Source: Bombyx mori (lineage: Eukaryota > Arthropoda > Insecta > Lepidoptera > Bombycidae). From it: a DNA stretch of 64,000 nucleotides. The translations under genes and the position numbers were made by a program. The number at the start of each line of letters is the position of its first letter. Positions within the stretch are counted from its first letter, which is position 1. Below the pieces are notes generated by a model, which saw only the letters and a list, made by a program, of their open reading frames with translations, was not told where the DNA came from and did not search any database. The stretch covers positions 9,486,731-9,550,730 of the forward strand of contig NC_085117.1 of NCBI RefSeq assembly GCF_030269925.1, in the 5' to 3' direction. Positions 38,032 through 50,129 of this stretch are shown in pieces.

Positions 38032-38370
38032 TTCCCTTTTTTGCCCTTGTAGGCAGACGAGCATATGACCCGTCTAACGGTGAGTGGTTACCGTCGCCCA
38101 TGGACTTAAGCAATGCCAGGGGCAGAGCAAAAGCTGCTGCCTACTGTTAAATACTCTCCACAAGTCTCGTTTGAAGAAGGACATGTCATAGTACGCAGAA
38201 AACACCGTGGAGGGGAGCTAATTCCAAAGTCGAATGGTAAAAAGATTTCTGGAAACACACTGTGGATGAACGCAGTGGCTCCAAATAGTATGGATGAACT
38301 CTACACTGGTGGTGGGCGGTACGATGGTAAAAACGAGATGATAAAATCATCTCAAATAGTTCCTCAACCA
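38032..38370 (+). repeat. Family G repeat, long copy
   Basis: It runs from CCCTTGTAGGCAGACGAGC through TTTGAAGAAGGACATGTCAT to GGCGGTACGATGG. The open frame through it (from 38,113) is a by-product of the repeat. A diverged minus-strand copy interrupted by K1 lies just to the left (about 37,400-37,880). Confidence 0.6.
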
Positions 38371-38639
38371 ATTAATCCTTTTCATCCATTTTTTCATTGT
38401 AATAATGAGATGACATGTTAATTAACGTTATAGATCGTGATATACAGTAAAATTGTACATTGGATTCAATTCAGACAAATAGCTTCATTTCACCACAATA
38501 AACCATGAGAACTTATAATATATTCGTAATTCTCTTACGGCCGCGAACGAAATTTAACTTATCGATTTCACTATACAATGCATCGATAAATAATTTTAAT
38601 TTTTTCGCGTATCTGTGTAGAATATCTCACGTTTAATTT

Positions 38640-38982
38640 AGTGTAAGTTGGTTATTGTAGTCCATAGACATCATAACGTGACTACTGCCAACCACCTTGA
38701 GATGAAACCGGAACACATGGTTGCTTGGCGGTCCGATTACTCAAAGAACGCTACTGCTCATTCTCCAGTGTATCCCTTAGTCACCTTTTACGACACCCAT
38801 GACAAGTGATGGTATGGTATATATATATACTTCTATATACCTATTTCTACCGTGAAACAGTAATGCGTTTCTGATTGATGGGTGGGGCAGCCGCTTTAGA
38901 TGTCTATGGGCTCCAGTAACCACCTAGCACCAAGTGGACTGTGAGCTCGTCCACCTATCTAAGCAATAAATAAAAAATATAG
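38640..38982. repeat. Two Bm1 remnants in opposite orientation
   Basis: An old minus-strand remnant (about 38640-38770, with CCAACCACCTTGAGATG) is followed by a younger plus-strand copy (about 38836-38982). The younger copy lacks about 70 bp between GGGGCAGCCGCTT and TAGATGTCTATGGGC. Confidence 0.6.
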
Positions 38983-39544
38983 ATATATGTTGTAGGTGTA
39001 ACACAAAGATTAAAATTAAACGAAAATGCGTTTTTTTTCTTCAAAAATAGTTCTAGAGTATTTTTATCAAAGAGCGAAATCGGTTACACAAATATATTAC
39101 TCCACAAATAAATCGTATGTGGTATATACATTATAAACACATATATAAATTATATAAATAGCTTTGTCTAATTCGTACTTAGTCGGAATAATAATTTGTA
39201 TTTATAAATAACATCATTATGTATTACAATATGTATTTTATGATTTCCAAAAAAATTTAGATCGTGCGTGAGATAGAAATATTTTTAAACCAAGCGAGAA
39301 GTAATAATAAGTACATAAATGATTTCGAATATGTGTGAAAATATTTAAACTTCGTAGTAGGTACATATTCAAAGGGACGAGAAAACCAAAACAAACATTG
39401 TAATGTTTTTTTCAATAAAAACGAATGTGAAGTCCCATTTGAATCGCACTGATCCGCGTGGGCGATACCATCTACCGTAGCCATTCTCAAATCGGGAACA
39501 GTTTCTGGGACATTGGCCGTGTTATTGTTAACACGTTCAAAACG

Positions 39545-39770
39545 TGACTCCTAAAGCAAACAAAAGGAATCCGTCCGACGGGGGGACACCAAAGGAAAAA
39601 CAAAATTGTTATTTTTATTTAATTCCGAGCATTTTCATATTTATCTACATTTTAAACCTTCTCTGGACTTCCATAAATTATTCAAGACCAAAATTAGCCA
39701 AATCGGTCCAGCCGTTCTCGAGTTTTAGCGAGACTACCGAATAGCAATTCATTTATATATATATATATTA
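39545..39770 (-). repeat. Dispersed arthropod repeat, second copy of the 14.9 kb family
   Basis: The minus strand carries CTCGAGAACGGCTGGACCGA and TGTCCCCCCGTCGGACGG. It ends in a (TA)n run at the right. The open frame through it is chance. Confidence 0.6.
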
Positions 39771-39774
39771 TTAA

Positions 39775-41095
39775 CAGTATTATAATCTAGTTAGTAGTTA
39801 ATTTGGATAATGTTTTTATATACATCTTTTTTACTGATTGTAGTCTGAGACAATAGATATGTACCGTACATCCAATCTGCGTTTATTTGCAGCGAACAAT
39901 CGCGAGGTCTGATCGGAATGTTTGGACAGCCAATTAATACTCGGGTTCATGTATTGATTTGTTTGTTTGTGTTTTACTTATTGGGTTGAGTTAAAGCTTT
40001 GTGTTGTTGTTTTTGGCTCTTTAAGAAATGCTTCCGGCACAGTGTCTGTAGAGAGTTACAATAAATATACCTATATATATTTATATATAATTATTTTTCA
40101 CGATTTTATTGATGGAATTTCTTTTTACTAGGCTCCTATCCTTTAATGTATTCTGAGCCGTACCATTTCAAAACAACTATTTATAGTTTCTTATTTTGTA
40201 TACAAAGCTAAATTATAATTATAATACACACACAGCTACAGCAGTCTGTATGGCTTAGATCCGCTATTGACCTCAAGGTGGCGGTAAACATCCGTAAACA
40301 TTTGTAAATTTGGGAACTATAGAGATTATCACAAAAGAGGCTTTGAACACACCTCCATTTTCCATTGTATTGGTCTTTCTTAGTCATAAGTTTACAAAGA
40401 AATAACACAATTACCTTATTTTTCTATTACCTTAAGTTAAATAATACTTTTTTATGTTGTTGCGAAAGGAACTTTAGTCCACTATTTAAAAAAATCGTCT
40501 TTGTAATATAGAAAATGAGGCCATAGGTCTTTGCTCTGCAGCGTGACATCAATGCGTCAATATAATAATAAAATCGTGCTTCCAAATTAAAATGAACGTC
40601 AGTAACCATTCTTACGGGCCATGAGCTTTATTTTCACAATATATGTACATAATTGTATTGTTTTAATACAGAAGGATACAATTGACAATTTAAAACAATA
40701 TTGAGTTAGCAGCCAATATTTGAATAAACTTCGTGATTTGTCAACATCTGACTTTCCTTGTTGAAATTTTGTTTATTTACGATTTACGTACCTACGTTTC
40801 ATTTTTATTATGTGAGTAGATGATGCCACTTAGTTAAAACTTAAATTTAGAATCACACAGAGTTCTTGCTGTGCCTTCTACCATTAATCACATAGTAAAT
40901 ACTGACTTGAATTTGGGTTTAACTTGTAAACGTATTGTCGTAGACATGTATACTAAATAATAACTAGAGGATGTTGAATGAGGATGTTGAAATTGATGTG
41001 AAAAATTGTGTTTTTAGAAACAATATTTAAATACGAATTACATAGTGATATTATATTATATTATTTGTTATTTTATTTAAATAAAAAAAAAGAAG
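39775..41095. other. Intergenic AT-rich sequence, no feature seen
   Basis: There is a (TA)n run at the left edge. No gene or repeat family was recognised. Confidence 0.5.
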
Positions 41096-41099
41096 TTTA

Positions 41100-41300
41100 T
41101 ATTTAAGTTGATTATCGATAAAGTTGATTTTTGAAAACACGAATAAAACAACATTTTCTGAAAATAAATCGTAGCTAGATCGATTTATCGCCCCCGAAAT
41201 CTCCTGTATACTAAAATTTCATGAAAATCGTTGGAGCCGTTTCCGAGATTCAGAATACATATATATATTTATATACAAGAATTGCTCGTTTAAAGATATA
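41100..41300 (+). repeat. Dispersed moth repeat (GAATTGCTCGTTTAAAG family)
   Basis: CATGAAAATCGTTGGAGCCG and ATACAAGAATTGCTCGTTTA are phrases of a repeat common in moths. The class is unknown. Confidence 0.45.
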
Positions 41301-41932
41301 AGAAAAATAAAACAAAAGTTAATTTTAAATAATAGGGAATGTTAAATATATTTTTTTGTATAAGATAGTTAAGCATCGAATACGATAACATTAGCAAATC
41401 TTAGATTAGACGATATTTATTTTTATCCAACATAAACTAAAATTATGAGCGTATATGTACTCCAAATGATTTATTAATGTACTAATGGAATGTTTTCATT
41501 CGTTAGGAAGTCAAGTAGTCGGATCCCAGTGCATTCTGGAGCGCGCTAGTTACGCTCCACATCTGCACTAAAATAACTAAGGACGTTGGCCAGGTACGGT
41601 CCGCCTAGAATTCTGAATGATTCGAGGGGTGAAGGGGCTATTTGGTTTAAGCGAGATTTTTGCAATTTTACAGGCGTTTAAAATTCGGATAAAACTCGGA
41701 TTTGGATGGAACTTAAACAAAAATATATTAAGTAAAAAAAAGGTAAATTCTATGCGTTTGATCACGAAAGCACTCTTTTAGTGGGCGAACAATATAAGTT
41801 ACCTCTATAAGAAAACGTTGATACATTTTACAACTATGCTTAAATTAATTTACAGCACTTTTATACGACGCGCCATCACTGTTATATGACGTGCCATTGT
41901 GGTGGCACATCTAAAATATAATCTCCCGAAGA

Positions 41933-42085
41933 ATGTCGACAATTCGTAAACAAAAATTTAGGTTATGCCGAGTATGTCTGGAATCGGACCAAGGGAACTC
42001 GCGGACATTCTTGACCGTCCGCGTCCGGGCAACCCTGATCTTCTCAGAGTTATCCAATAGAGAAATAACTTGTTGGGAATATTAA
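41933..42085 (+). pseudogene. 50-codon frame resembling the start of a ZAD zinc-finger domain
   Basis: The frame begins MSTIRKQKFRLCRVCLESDQ, and CRVCLxxD is how many insect ZAD (zf-AD) domains start. The second Cys pair and the FDxxxL core are not found before the stop, and no C2H2 finger follows. It could be an orphaned exon piece or chance. Confidence 0.25.
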
Positions 42086-42100
42086 TAATTGAAATAAAAA

Positions 42101-42470
42101 ACAAAATGTGTGCAATTCACACGTGGTAGAAGTGAAACCTTCCAAAATTAAAATACAATTATCCTAAACGTCTTAAGTATATGTAAAATTTTGTCATTAG
42201 TAAATAATTGTAAGGTAGCGCCCTCTGTGAATTGATATTTTAATTTCACGTATAATCCTAAATTAAAATTCACTACAAGAGCTTTCATACACACGTTAGT
42301 ATTAAAAAATCTCACAAATGGCGCTGTATTAAATAATATGTATATTTCTATCTCATTCTTTGCTGGCTTCATCCTACACATTTTTGTATTTGTGTCTCTT
42401 ACCTGTCGTTTTTTCCGTTGCGTTTGGTTTGAAATCACAACGATTCTAAAGAAGTTTTCACTTCAAAAAT
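42101..42470. mobile_element. Non-coding element with GAAGTGAAAC-type ends
   Basis: It starts ATGTGTGC...GAAGTGAAACC and ends GAAGTTTTCACTTCAAAAA, giving inverted ends. The same end motifs occur in the 33.1-33.7 kb array. A 96-codon open frame on the minus strand inside it shows no recognisable motif and is probably chance. Confidence 0.5.
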
Positions 42471-42474
42471 TCTA

Positions 42475-44005
42475 ACGTTTTGTTTACTTGCACCATTTGC
42501 CCCCAATAAAATACCAACGTGTCAAATGAGATTCGCCAATGCAGCGCGGAGATGAATAAGTTACGATATAAATTTTTAACATAATAATATGTACCTACCT
42601 AGTACGTACCTTTATAGCATCGTTTTGGAGCATTTAACATCGTTTTTCTATGTAAGTTTGCGTTCTCCGAAATCATTTGCTCAATTCTATAGGGTCAAAA
42701 TCTAAATCGAAACTTATCTATAATTGAGTCTGTCAGTGGACGGTTGGAAACTGGATTTATACATTTTTATTGCAAGTTTATTTTGCAACCAAATTATAAT
42801 TGTAGTAGATTTGAAATTACAGGAATATAACATGACGTTATTGTGAAAAAATATGAATTTGCCTGTTCATTAGAGAAACGCGTAGGTACATACGTATTAC
42901 GTATAAAGTAAAGTACTTTATATTATACATATAATTAAATGGTATATTAATATTCCATTCCCAATTGTTTGGTTGTGTTTATACAATGTCTGTATGATCA
43001 GTGGTGGATGTTTTAGGGCTGATGTAATTTTTTTTATATAAATAAAAATTTTAAAAGGCCCTCTTTCTTACCTTTATTAAACTAGCTTACTTACTTATGC
43101 ATGGATTATAGTTGTGTGTAATATAAATAATATAATATGGGTATGAAATGTTATATTAGTTTTAGTAATCATTTACCATAGTAAGTATAAGTATAAAGTA
43201 TAAGTATTATTAATATTATATATTTATATTATTATATATTTAGCACTATATATTATTTTATATATTAATTTGCACGAAAACAAAAATGATTCATAATGCA
43301 TAAGGGTCAGTTCATAGACCGTTCTCTGTAATAATAGTTCGACATTGTTCTTGTTATTCTACTTGTAATAAAAAGTTTTGTATCTAACTAATTATTTACT
43401 TCAAGTTTCATGGGATTTCGCGCGACATTAGTTTTCGGTTGATTCTGCACTGAACTTATATAACTAATCTCCGGTAGCCGTGGACATAATTATTTTCATT
43501 TATTGTCATTACATTATTTCCGACGTTTCAAATACTTTTCCTGGTCGCAATAATAAACCCGAGATTAAAGCGTGAAAGTAATTATCGTTAAATTAATTAT
43601 TATTAAATATCGTAATTATCTTATAATACTCGTTGATGTTCGTAAATGAAAAATGTTTAGTATTAAACAAAGTGGTGAGAATTTTTAAGAAAAGTATAAA
43701 ATTTTACTAAACTTTTGTTTTATCAAAAGATGCTCTCTATACCTTTACTTTGACAAGGACTGTGATAATAAATTATAATTTAGAGACATGAGTAATAATT
43801 ACAACTCATTAATAAAATATACTATTTCCTATTAAATTCGAATAGAATTTATAGAAAATTTACCTTGTATATAGAAATGAAACACTTTTCTAATACGAAG
43901 TTATTTCTCTACCATTATTACGAGCTCACCGTAACCAAAAGTCGAAACCAAAATGCAATTATTGCTTCCCTAAGAATAAAAACCTTACCATACGTCAGAG
44001 GCCCC
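42475..44005. other. Intergenic, very AT-rich sequence
   Basis: It contains a low-complexity ATATTTATATTATTATAT tract and short AGTATAAGTATAAAGTATAA repeats near 43,180-43,260. No gene was seen. Confidence 0.5.
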
Positions 44006-44010
44006 AGGTG

Positions 44011-44147
44011 AGCGAAGCACGGCTCTTGCTAGGGTTCGTGTTAGCAACATCGTCAGGTTTGAGCCCCTTGAGCTCACCTATTGGTCCGGTGACGCTGATA
44101 TGGTATCTCTAAAGTACTCTAACATCAGGTTAGGTAGGAAAAAAAAG
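44011..44147 (+). repeat. K1 repeat, 3' portion only
   Basis: It starts inside the GCGAAGCACGGCTCTTGC block and ends TTAGGTAGGAAAAAAA. The hairpin part is absent. Confidence 0.65.
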
Positions 44148-44904
44148 TGAAGTTGAAGGCATGCTAATTAATGATTATTTAGGACGTCGAATCGTAATTA
44201 TTAAATGTAAGTAAACCTTTTGATGTAATTTTAACAAAAACTTTATTTGTAATCTAACTAGATTAAATCATAAAAGTGATCGCTTAAATTTCTCAATAAC
44301 ATATTGAAATAATATAATTTGAAATAATGTAAATGTTATACTTAGCCGTACTGCTATGATTTTATGTTTTTCATTGCACAACTCCGCGAAAAATAAAAAA
44401 TAGTTTTCTTTTCTTCGTTTTAACAAAATTCCATGAAAATAGATCAAATAGAAAAAAAGTAACTAGGTAACCAACCCGCTATCTAGAATAACGCCTACGT
44501 TATTATTTTTACGATCTAGCTTAACGGCTTTGTGGCTTTAACACGGCCAAACCGGTTATCTAGTAACTATTTCCTGCAGCCCTGTTTAATTAAAGTTTTA
44601 ATTACGTTTTCCGAATTTCCCAGTTGTGTTATCAACATATCAGGTCAAAGTGATTTAATGCGCGGCCTGTTTTTGTCACGAAACAGCGCGACGCGGTGAT
44701 TTTACAATACAATTGAAACATCCTCATGTGATCATCATCTTAAATTTTAAGGCGGTATTCGCATTGAGATTTAAATGAGATCTTACAAGTAAATAACAGT
44801 AAGTAGGTCGTAGGCAATTCATAACCAGCGTTAGAAATGAAGCGTTAACGAAATTTTACAGCTGTAGCTAGAGCTATGTCGTATAAAACGAATATGGAAA
44901 TTGA

Positions 44905-44965
44905 ACCCGCGATCCTCGGCCCAGCAGTCACGGGCTCTAACTACTACGCTACTGAGTCAGTACAA
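44905..44965 (-). repeat. tRNA-like SINE head, not Bm1
   Basis: The minus strand reads TAGCGTAGTAGTTAGAGCCC, a Pol III A-box type sequence, then GCGGGTTCAAT, a B-box type sequence, about 35 bp apart. It lacks an anticodon arm that I could fold with confidence, so a tRNA-derived SINE remnant is likelier than a working tRNA. Confidence 0.4.
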
Positions 44966-45002
44966 TACATAAGTGCTTCGCTTATTCAGTGTTTCTATTT
45001 AG

Positions 45003-45191
45003 CCCACAGAGTTTTTCGCCGAATCTTCTCAGTGGGTCGCGTTTCCAACCCGGTGGTAGATTCTGCAAAACACTGCTCTTGCTAGGGCTAGTATTAGCAA
45101 CGTCGTCAGGTTTGATCCCATGAGCTCACCTACTCACTCGGAGAATTTACTATAACCCCACGAGGCTACTAGAATAGGTACGAAAAAAATC
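45003..45191 (+). repeat. K1 repeat, 189 bp, with 9 bp target duplication
   Basis: TCTATTTAG flanks it at 44994-45002 and 45192-45200. The insert begins exactly at the first base of the left hairpin arm (CCCACAGAG). Confidence 0.75.
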
Positions 45192-45590
45192 TCTATTTAG
45201 TATGTCTCTACCACTGTGAAATATTCGTTCGTTCTTAGGATACCACTTGCTATCATACTACTTCTCAATTGTGGTACTGGTCCCTACCAAAATCGACCAC
45301 TTAGTTCAATCTACGGCTTTTATCATCCATTTTCAGTATATACATAGAATATCAGTAAAAATCGTTATACTAAAGCCTCGATAAATTAAGCGTCCGTCTC
45401 TTCGTTAAACATCTGATATTGTTAATACTGACATTTAAGAACAAACACATGTTTGTACTATAGTAGTAAATTCTAGCGCACTAATGGTGTGCATGGGAAC
45501 TGCGTCACATCCTGTGGATACACAAAGACAACCACGTGCGTACATTTAGTGCGTGCGTCACGCATCAATACATATTGTTTGTAAGAAAGT

Positions 45591-45960
45591 TTTTTTTTTT
45601 ATGATTGAGAGATTACTGGTGGCCCGAAGGCCTTTCCAGTTTCACCAGGACAGGTGGGCGAGCAAAGGCTCAGCCAGGAGGGGTGGGATTTGCTAACAGC
45701 TGCCCGAGCGCCTCCGAAGGAGACCTAACAACTCAAGAGCAATTGCTTCGCGAATGAATCTACTACCGGATCGGAATCGCGACCCGTTGAGAAGATCCGG
45801 CGAGAAACTCAGCGGGCTGATGCATGGGCTAGGTTGCACGTCGACCTCTTTGTCGAGTTCAACGAGTACGGTTACTGGGGTCCCTAAGCCTGCTCCTAGT
45901 ATTAGAGCTGAAGGCATCTAATGCAAAGGTTATTGGATCTGATGGATCCGTAAGGACGTG
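45591..45960 (-). repeat. K2 SINE-like element (370 bp) with 12 bp target duplication
   Basis: TTGTAAGAAAGT flanks it at 45579-45590 and 45961-45972. Its length and both ends match the other two K2 copies, which indicates a discrete element rather than random truncation. Confidence 0.8.
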
Positions 45961-45974
45961 TTGTAAGAAAGTAC

Positions 45975-47150
45975 TCGGATTGTATCGTCACACCACATAA
46001 TTGTTTGTTACATCCATGCAGTTCTTTATTTTACGTACTTTTTTAATCAATTTCCCAATTATAATTTGGTGAATTAAAGCTTTGGAGGATATGAACACGG
46101 TTCCGATATTGAGTTTTATCGCTAGAGCACAGTGGCTACCCCAACAATTGACACTTCTTTTATTATAGTATATTTTTTTATTACGACGATATGTGCTCCG
46201 TATAAATGAGTGCATTGAAACTCTAAGGGTGAAGCCACGGTATTGAAGGTACGGTAGACGACGACTATTTTATTGTATAATAGAATTTTATAATCCAAAT
46301 TACTTTTACGGTTTCATTTCCCGTAGGTATACTGTTGATATTATTTTCGAAGCTTCGAAACTTTACATTTTCTCTAGTCACGATTTTTTTTATAATATGT
46401 CGTCTATTAAATAAACATTACCAATAATATAAGCGAGATTGAACCATACAAGTAGTTTTAATTATGCTTACAACTCGCAAAATCCGTAGAAAAGTACTAC
46501 AGGTGTTTACTAGATTAACAAACAATTAAATTTTAATGATTTATTAGATACACAGCTCTCGATCTAAAATGAAAAGTATTGCTCTAGGGACCCCAAATAT
46601 TAAATTCAACGAGCAACTAATTCGTAAATTACATTTAAGAAAATTTAAAGTACTCTTAATTGAATACAATGCTACTTAAAACTTGGTTAAATGACAATAC
46701 GCCCATGACCAGAATGCCTTTTACGAACAATCTCAAAGTACCCAAATTATTTTCGTAACTTTAAAATGACTTCATAAAGTGTAACATCAAAAACAAAAGT
46801 GCCAGGAAACGATAAGTATTCCAAATTATGTGTTGTGCCATCTAAACGGGAGCGTGAGATTATTGATAACTTTAATTTAACAACAAAAGAATAACTTTCA
46901 CTCGTTATTCAATACTTGATTACGCTGCGGTGATTTTTATGAACTTGATCTACTAAACAGTGATTGTATATACGAGACGCGACGCGCTGTTTAACTCGGA
47001 CTAAGTTTTTGAATCATTGCATTGGTCTGGAATATACCAGATGAATTGTAGATTAATATAAAAAAAGACGTATCCCGGCGTTACTCAGGTAATGTCATTT
47101 ACTATGCTAAAAAGTTTTAACTCAACGAAATATCCGTTTAATATACAGAA
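45975..47150. other. Intergenic sequence, no feature seen
   Basis: No repeat or coding motif was recognised between the K2 element and the mariner remnant. Confidence 0.5.
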
Positions 47151-47154
47151 AGTC

Positions 47155-47860
47155 CTTATTTATATTTACATTTTTCAAAGACCTTGAAAAAATCAGATGT
47201 ACGGCAACCGACAAGCACTTCAAAGGCTTTTTGTACTGCCTCTCGAGTATTGATTTTATCCTTGACAATTTTTTTAAATTTGTCCAAACTTTGAAAAAAG
47301 TAGAAGTCCGTTGGCGAAACGTCTGGTAAGTGCGGTTAATGACGCAAAACTTCCAACCCTTGCTCTTGTAACTTTTTCTTTCCTTCCTAAGCTGATAGCT
47401 TTGAAAGGCTATGTCAGTGTAACCGGGCGAGTAGGGGAGCTCACGGGGCTCAAACAGGGAATGTTGCTAACACTGGCCCTAGCAAGAGCAGTGCTTCGCA
47501 GAACCTACCACCGGATCGGAAACTCGACCCACTAAGAAGATCTCGAGAGACGCAGTGGGCTCTTGTAGCTCAGAGATCGTCGGTTGTGCCTTATGAGGGC
47601 GAGCCTTGTCGTGTAGGAGGAACGGGTGATTAACCAAGGCTGGCCGGATATTCTACAAGCCTATCATTGAGTCCAGTTGCTCACAGTACGTCCGCAATAA
47701 CGCTGATGGCATTTGTTATAAATCTATGATTAATCATACTGACACATGAGCACCAAGCACTGACCATGATTTTTAGACGTAAGTTTTCGTTTGGTGCATT
47801 GCCTGGGTGCTGATCCATAGTCTAATCAACATAAGGACCGCTTACGACTCTAACACATAT
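47155..47860 (-). pseudogene. Mariner-family transposase remnant, split by a K1 repeat
   Basis: The minus strand reads HPFLLHDKARPHKAQPTISE, matching the second catalytic-Asp region of mariner (DD34D) transposases. After the K1 insertion it resumes at HLPDVSPTDFYFFQSLDKFK, the third-Asp region. Further upstream, WISTQAM... matches only in pieces with stops (about 47,700-47,860). Stops and frameshifts are frequent, so it is dead. The interruption splits the catalytic core. Confidence 0.7.
47374..47558 (-). repeat. K1 repeat inside a mariner remnant, with 12 bp target duplication
   Basis: GCTCTTGTAACT (47362-47373) and GCTCTTGTAGCT (47559-47570) flank it. The A-rich 3' end lies to the left as a T-rich tract. 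Its 5' end again coincides with the base of the K1 hairpin. It interrupts mariner transposase sequence. Confidence 0.8.
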
Positions 47861-48192
47861 CGTCTTTCACACAATTTATAAGCCTCCTCCAAGCCTAATC
47901 ATAGATAGGTAAAGACGGATTATACTCGAAATTTTATCCAAATCTGCTAATCCATTATTGCATGATTTAATAATAAACATACAAACTTTTTTATATATGT
48001 ACTCCTTCTTAGTCTTCTGAATCGGCAATGCTGTATATGTTAAATAAAAATGTATAATACTTAAAGTACATTGTGGTTTTTATGGGCTGCATCTAATGCG
48101 AAGACTGAGGTCCGGTGGTATCTTCCGACTACCTTGAAATACATTACCGACTCGACTGGGCAATACACCACCACCATATCAATATGTCATAT

Positions 48193-48352
48193 TGGATGAC
48201 CGGCCGGATCTTCTCGGTGGGTCGCGACTCCGATGGTAGATCTCTAGGGCTAGTTAGCTTTAGCTTTTAGATTCAGCCCTGTGAGCTCATCTACCAAACC
48301 GGTGAAGCTGGAATAGCCAGCAAGGCTACCAGCGGAAGGTAGGGAAGAAATG
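48193..48352 (+). repeat. K1 repeat, old diverged copy
   Basis: The blocks CCGGATCTTCTC, GGTGGGTCGCGA and GAGCTCATCTACC are still readable, and it ends GGAAGGTAGGGAAG. Confidence 0.55.
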
Positions 48353-48684
48353 TTTCCTCCTGATAAATTAAGAGACTTTATTACAGCTCCTACAATTAAA
48401 TTGACAAACAAACAACGACACATCGATGTGAATGCCACAGCAAAAACCTATTGCGATTAGGTGAGCTGTAAATGAATCTTTAATGGCAATAAAAGGTAGA
48501 ACAAACATGGCCCAATTATCGCAAATCTTTCAAGTTATCGCTGCGGTGCAATAAGAGAAAAGATTTGGGATTGAATCGCACTCCGGACTGCAGACAAAAA
48601 TTTTCGTTTCATCAATGGATACGGTTATTTAAATCCATTTCAACTTATACCATTTATTGCAATACCGGTTTTCAAACTAACACG

Positions 48685-49241
48685 TAATTTTAAATTCCAA
48701 ATTTGAATATGGACAATCCCGTGCCACCCGAAGTCGTTAAACAGTTAAGTGCCGAGATGCCCTGAAGTTTTCACTCAACGTCAAGCTCAGTTGTGGACTT
48801 CTGAATAGATTTACGATGTTCGTTTTAGCGTTTGTTAATTCTTATTATAGTCGTAAAGAAAACGTTGATAGTACGAAACTCTTTGCCACTGAAATTCGAT
48901 TCAGAGAATCTAATAAATGAGGTGCCAAACTAGAGAAATACTTACCTTGAAAATATAAATAGTTAATTTTAAATTCCAAATTTGAATATGGACAATCCCG
49001 TGCCACCCAAAGTCGTTAAACAGTTAAGTGTCGAGATGCCCTGAAGTTTTCACTCAACGTCAAGCTCAGTTGTGGACTTCTGAATAGATTTACGATGTTC
49101 GTTTTAGCGTTTGTTAATTCTAATTATAATCGTAAAGAAAACGTTAATTGTACGAAACTCTTTGCCACTGAAATTCGATTCAGAGAAGCTAACAAATGAG
49201 GTGCCAAACTAGAGAAATACTTACCTTGAAAATATAAATAG
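48685..49241. repeat. Direct tandem duplication, two 279 bp units, about 97% identical
   Basis: The units are 48685-48963 and 48964-49241. Both hold a short frame beginning MDNPVPPEVVKQLSAEMP and then a stop (K for the second E in unit 2), a second open stretch of about 55 codons in another frame, and a minus-strand AAGGTAAGTA that would be a strong splice donor. They match no other repeat in the window. Confidence 0.75.
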
Positions 49242-49244
49242 TAA

Positions 49245-50125
49245 CACCTGAATTATTTAAAAAGAGGCGTTACGAAAATAGCTCACAGAATTCTGGTGGC
49301 CTGTAGATAAATAGATGTTTTCATTTGCTTTCGGTTCTGTGCCGAACATTATTTTTTTTATTTTTTTTATGTATCTGTTTAGTTCACTTAAGAATGCATT
49401 TAAGTTAGATTTTGCGATAGGAAGCTAAATCTTTATACAATTGAAGTGCAAACAATCAAAACAGATATTTGTCAAATACCAAAAAGCATTTATGTAAGCC
49501 CTAACGCTTGGAAATCTATATGCCCGTCTGTCTACAAGGGCAATAAAAAATAAAATCCTTGCGAATCTAATAAATTATCACAAAGAAAATGTTCCTAAAT
49601 GCTGCGTAAAGAAATGAACGTGTACCAATCATTTAGCATACATTGAGAAATATGCATCTTATTTCAACTAGTCAATTCCAATACAAAACTTATACATATC
49701 AATTAATTCCGCGTCTAAATTTAAAGAGACTGTTTAATTAAAGTTGAAAAATGTTTAGGTTCCGCGACCACCGACGAAAACGTAACGCGCCATTATAAAT
49801 AGGCCAGAGTTCCGTAGATTTATATCTTGTCAGTTAAATTTATGGGACGCCATGATACCATGAGATGGGAATTGTGAGAGATTTTAAATTTTCAATACAC
49901 GTCGACATTTGTAACGTTCTGTGACTTATGTTGATTTTAAATGAGTGACTTCTCAACTGTTTAGTATTTTAGAGGGTTTCCTACCGTGTACAGGGTGTTC
50001 CAAAAACTAACGGAAAACCATCGCTGACGGTCTCCCAATAAAATTGAGCATCCGTGTTCATGTAGCAAGCAACATATTCACCATAAACACATATTCCGTC
50101 ACATATTCCGTTTTCTTCTTCTTCT
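49245..50125. other. Intergenic sequence, no feature seen
   Basis: A short ACATATTCCGT repeat lies at the right edge (about 50,083-50,105), next to the LINE fragment. Confidence 0.45.
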
Positions 50126-50129
50126 CGCT

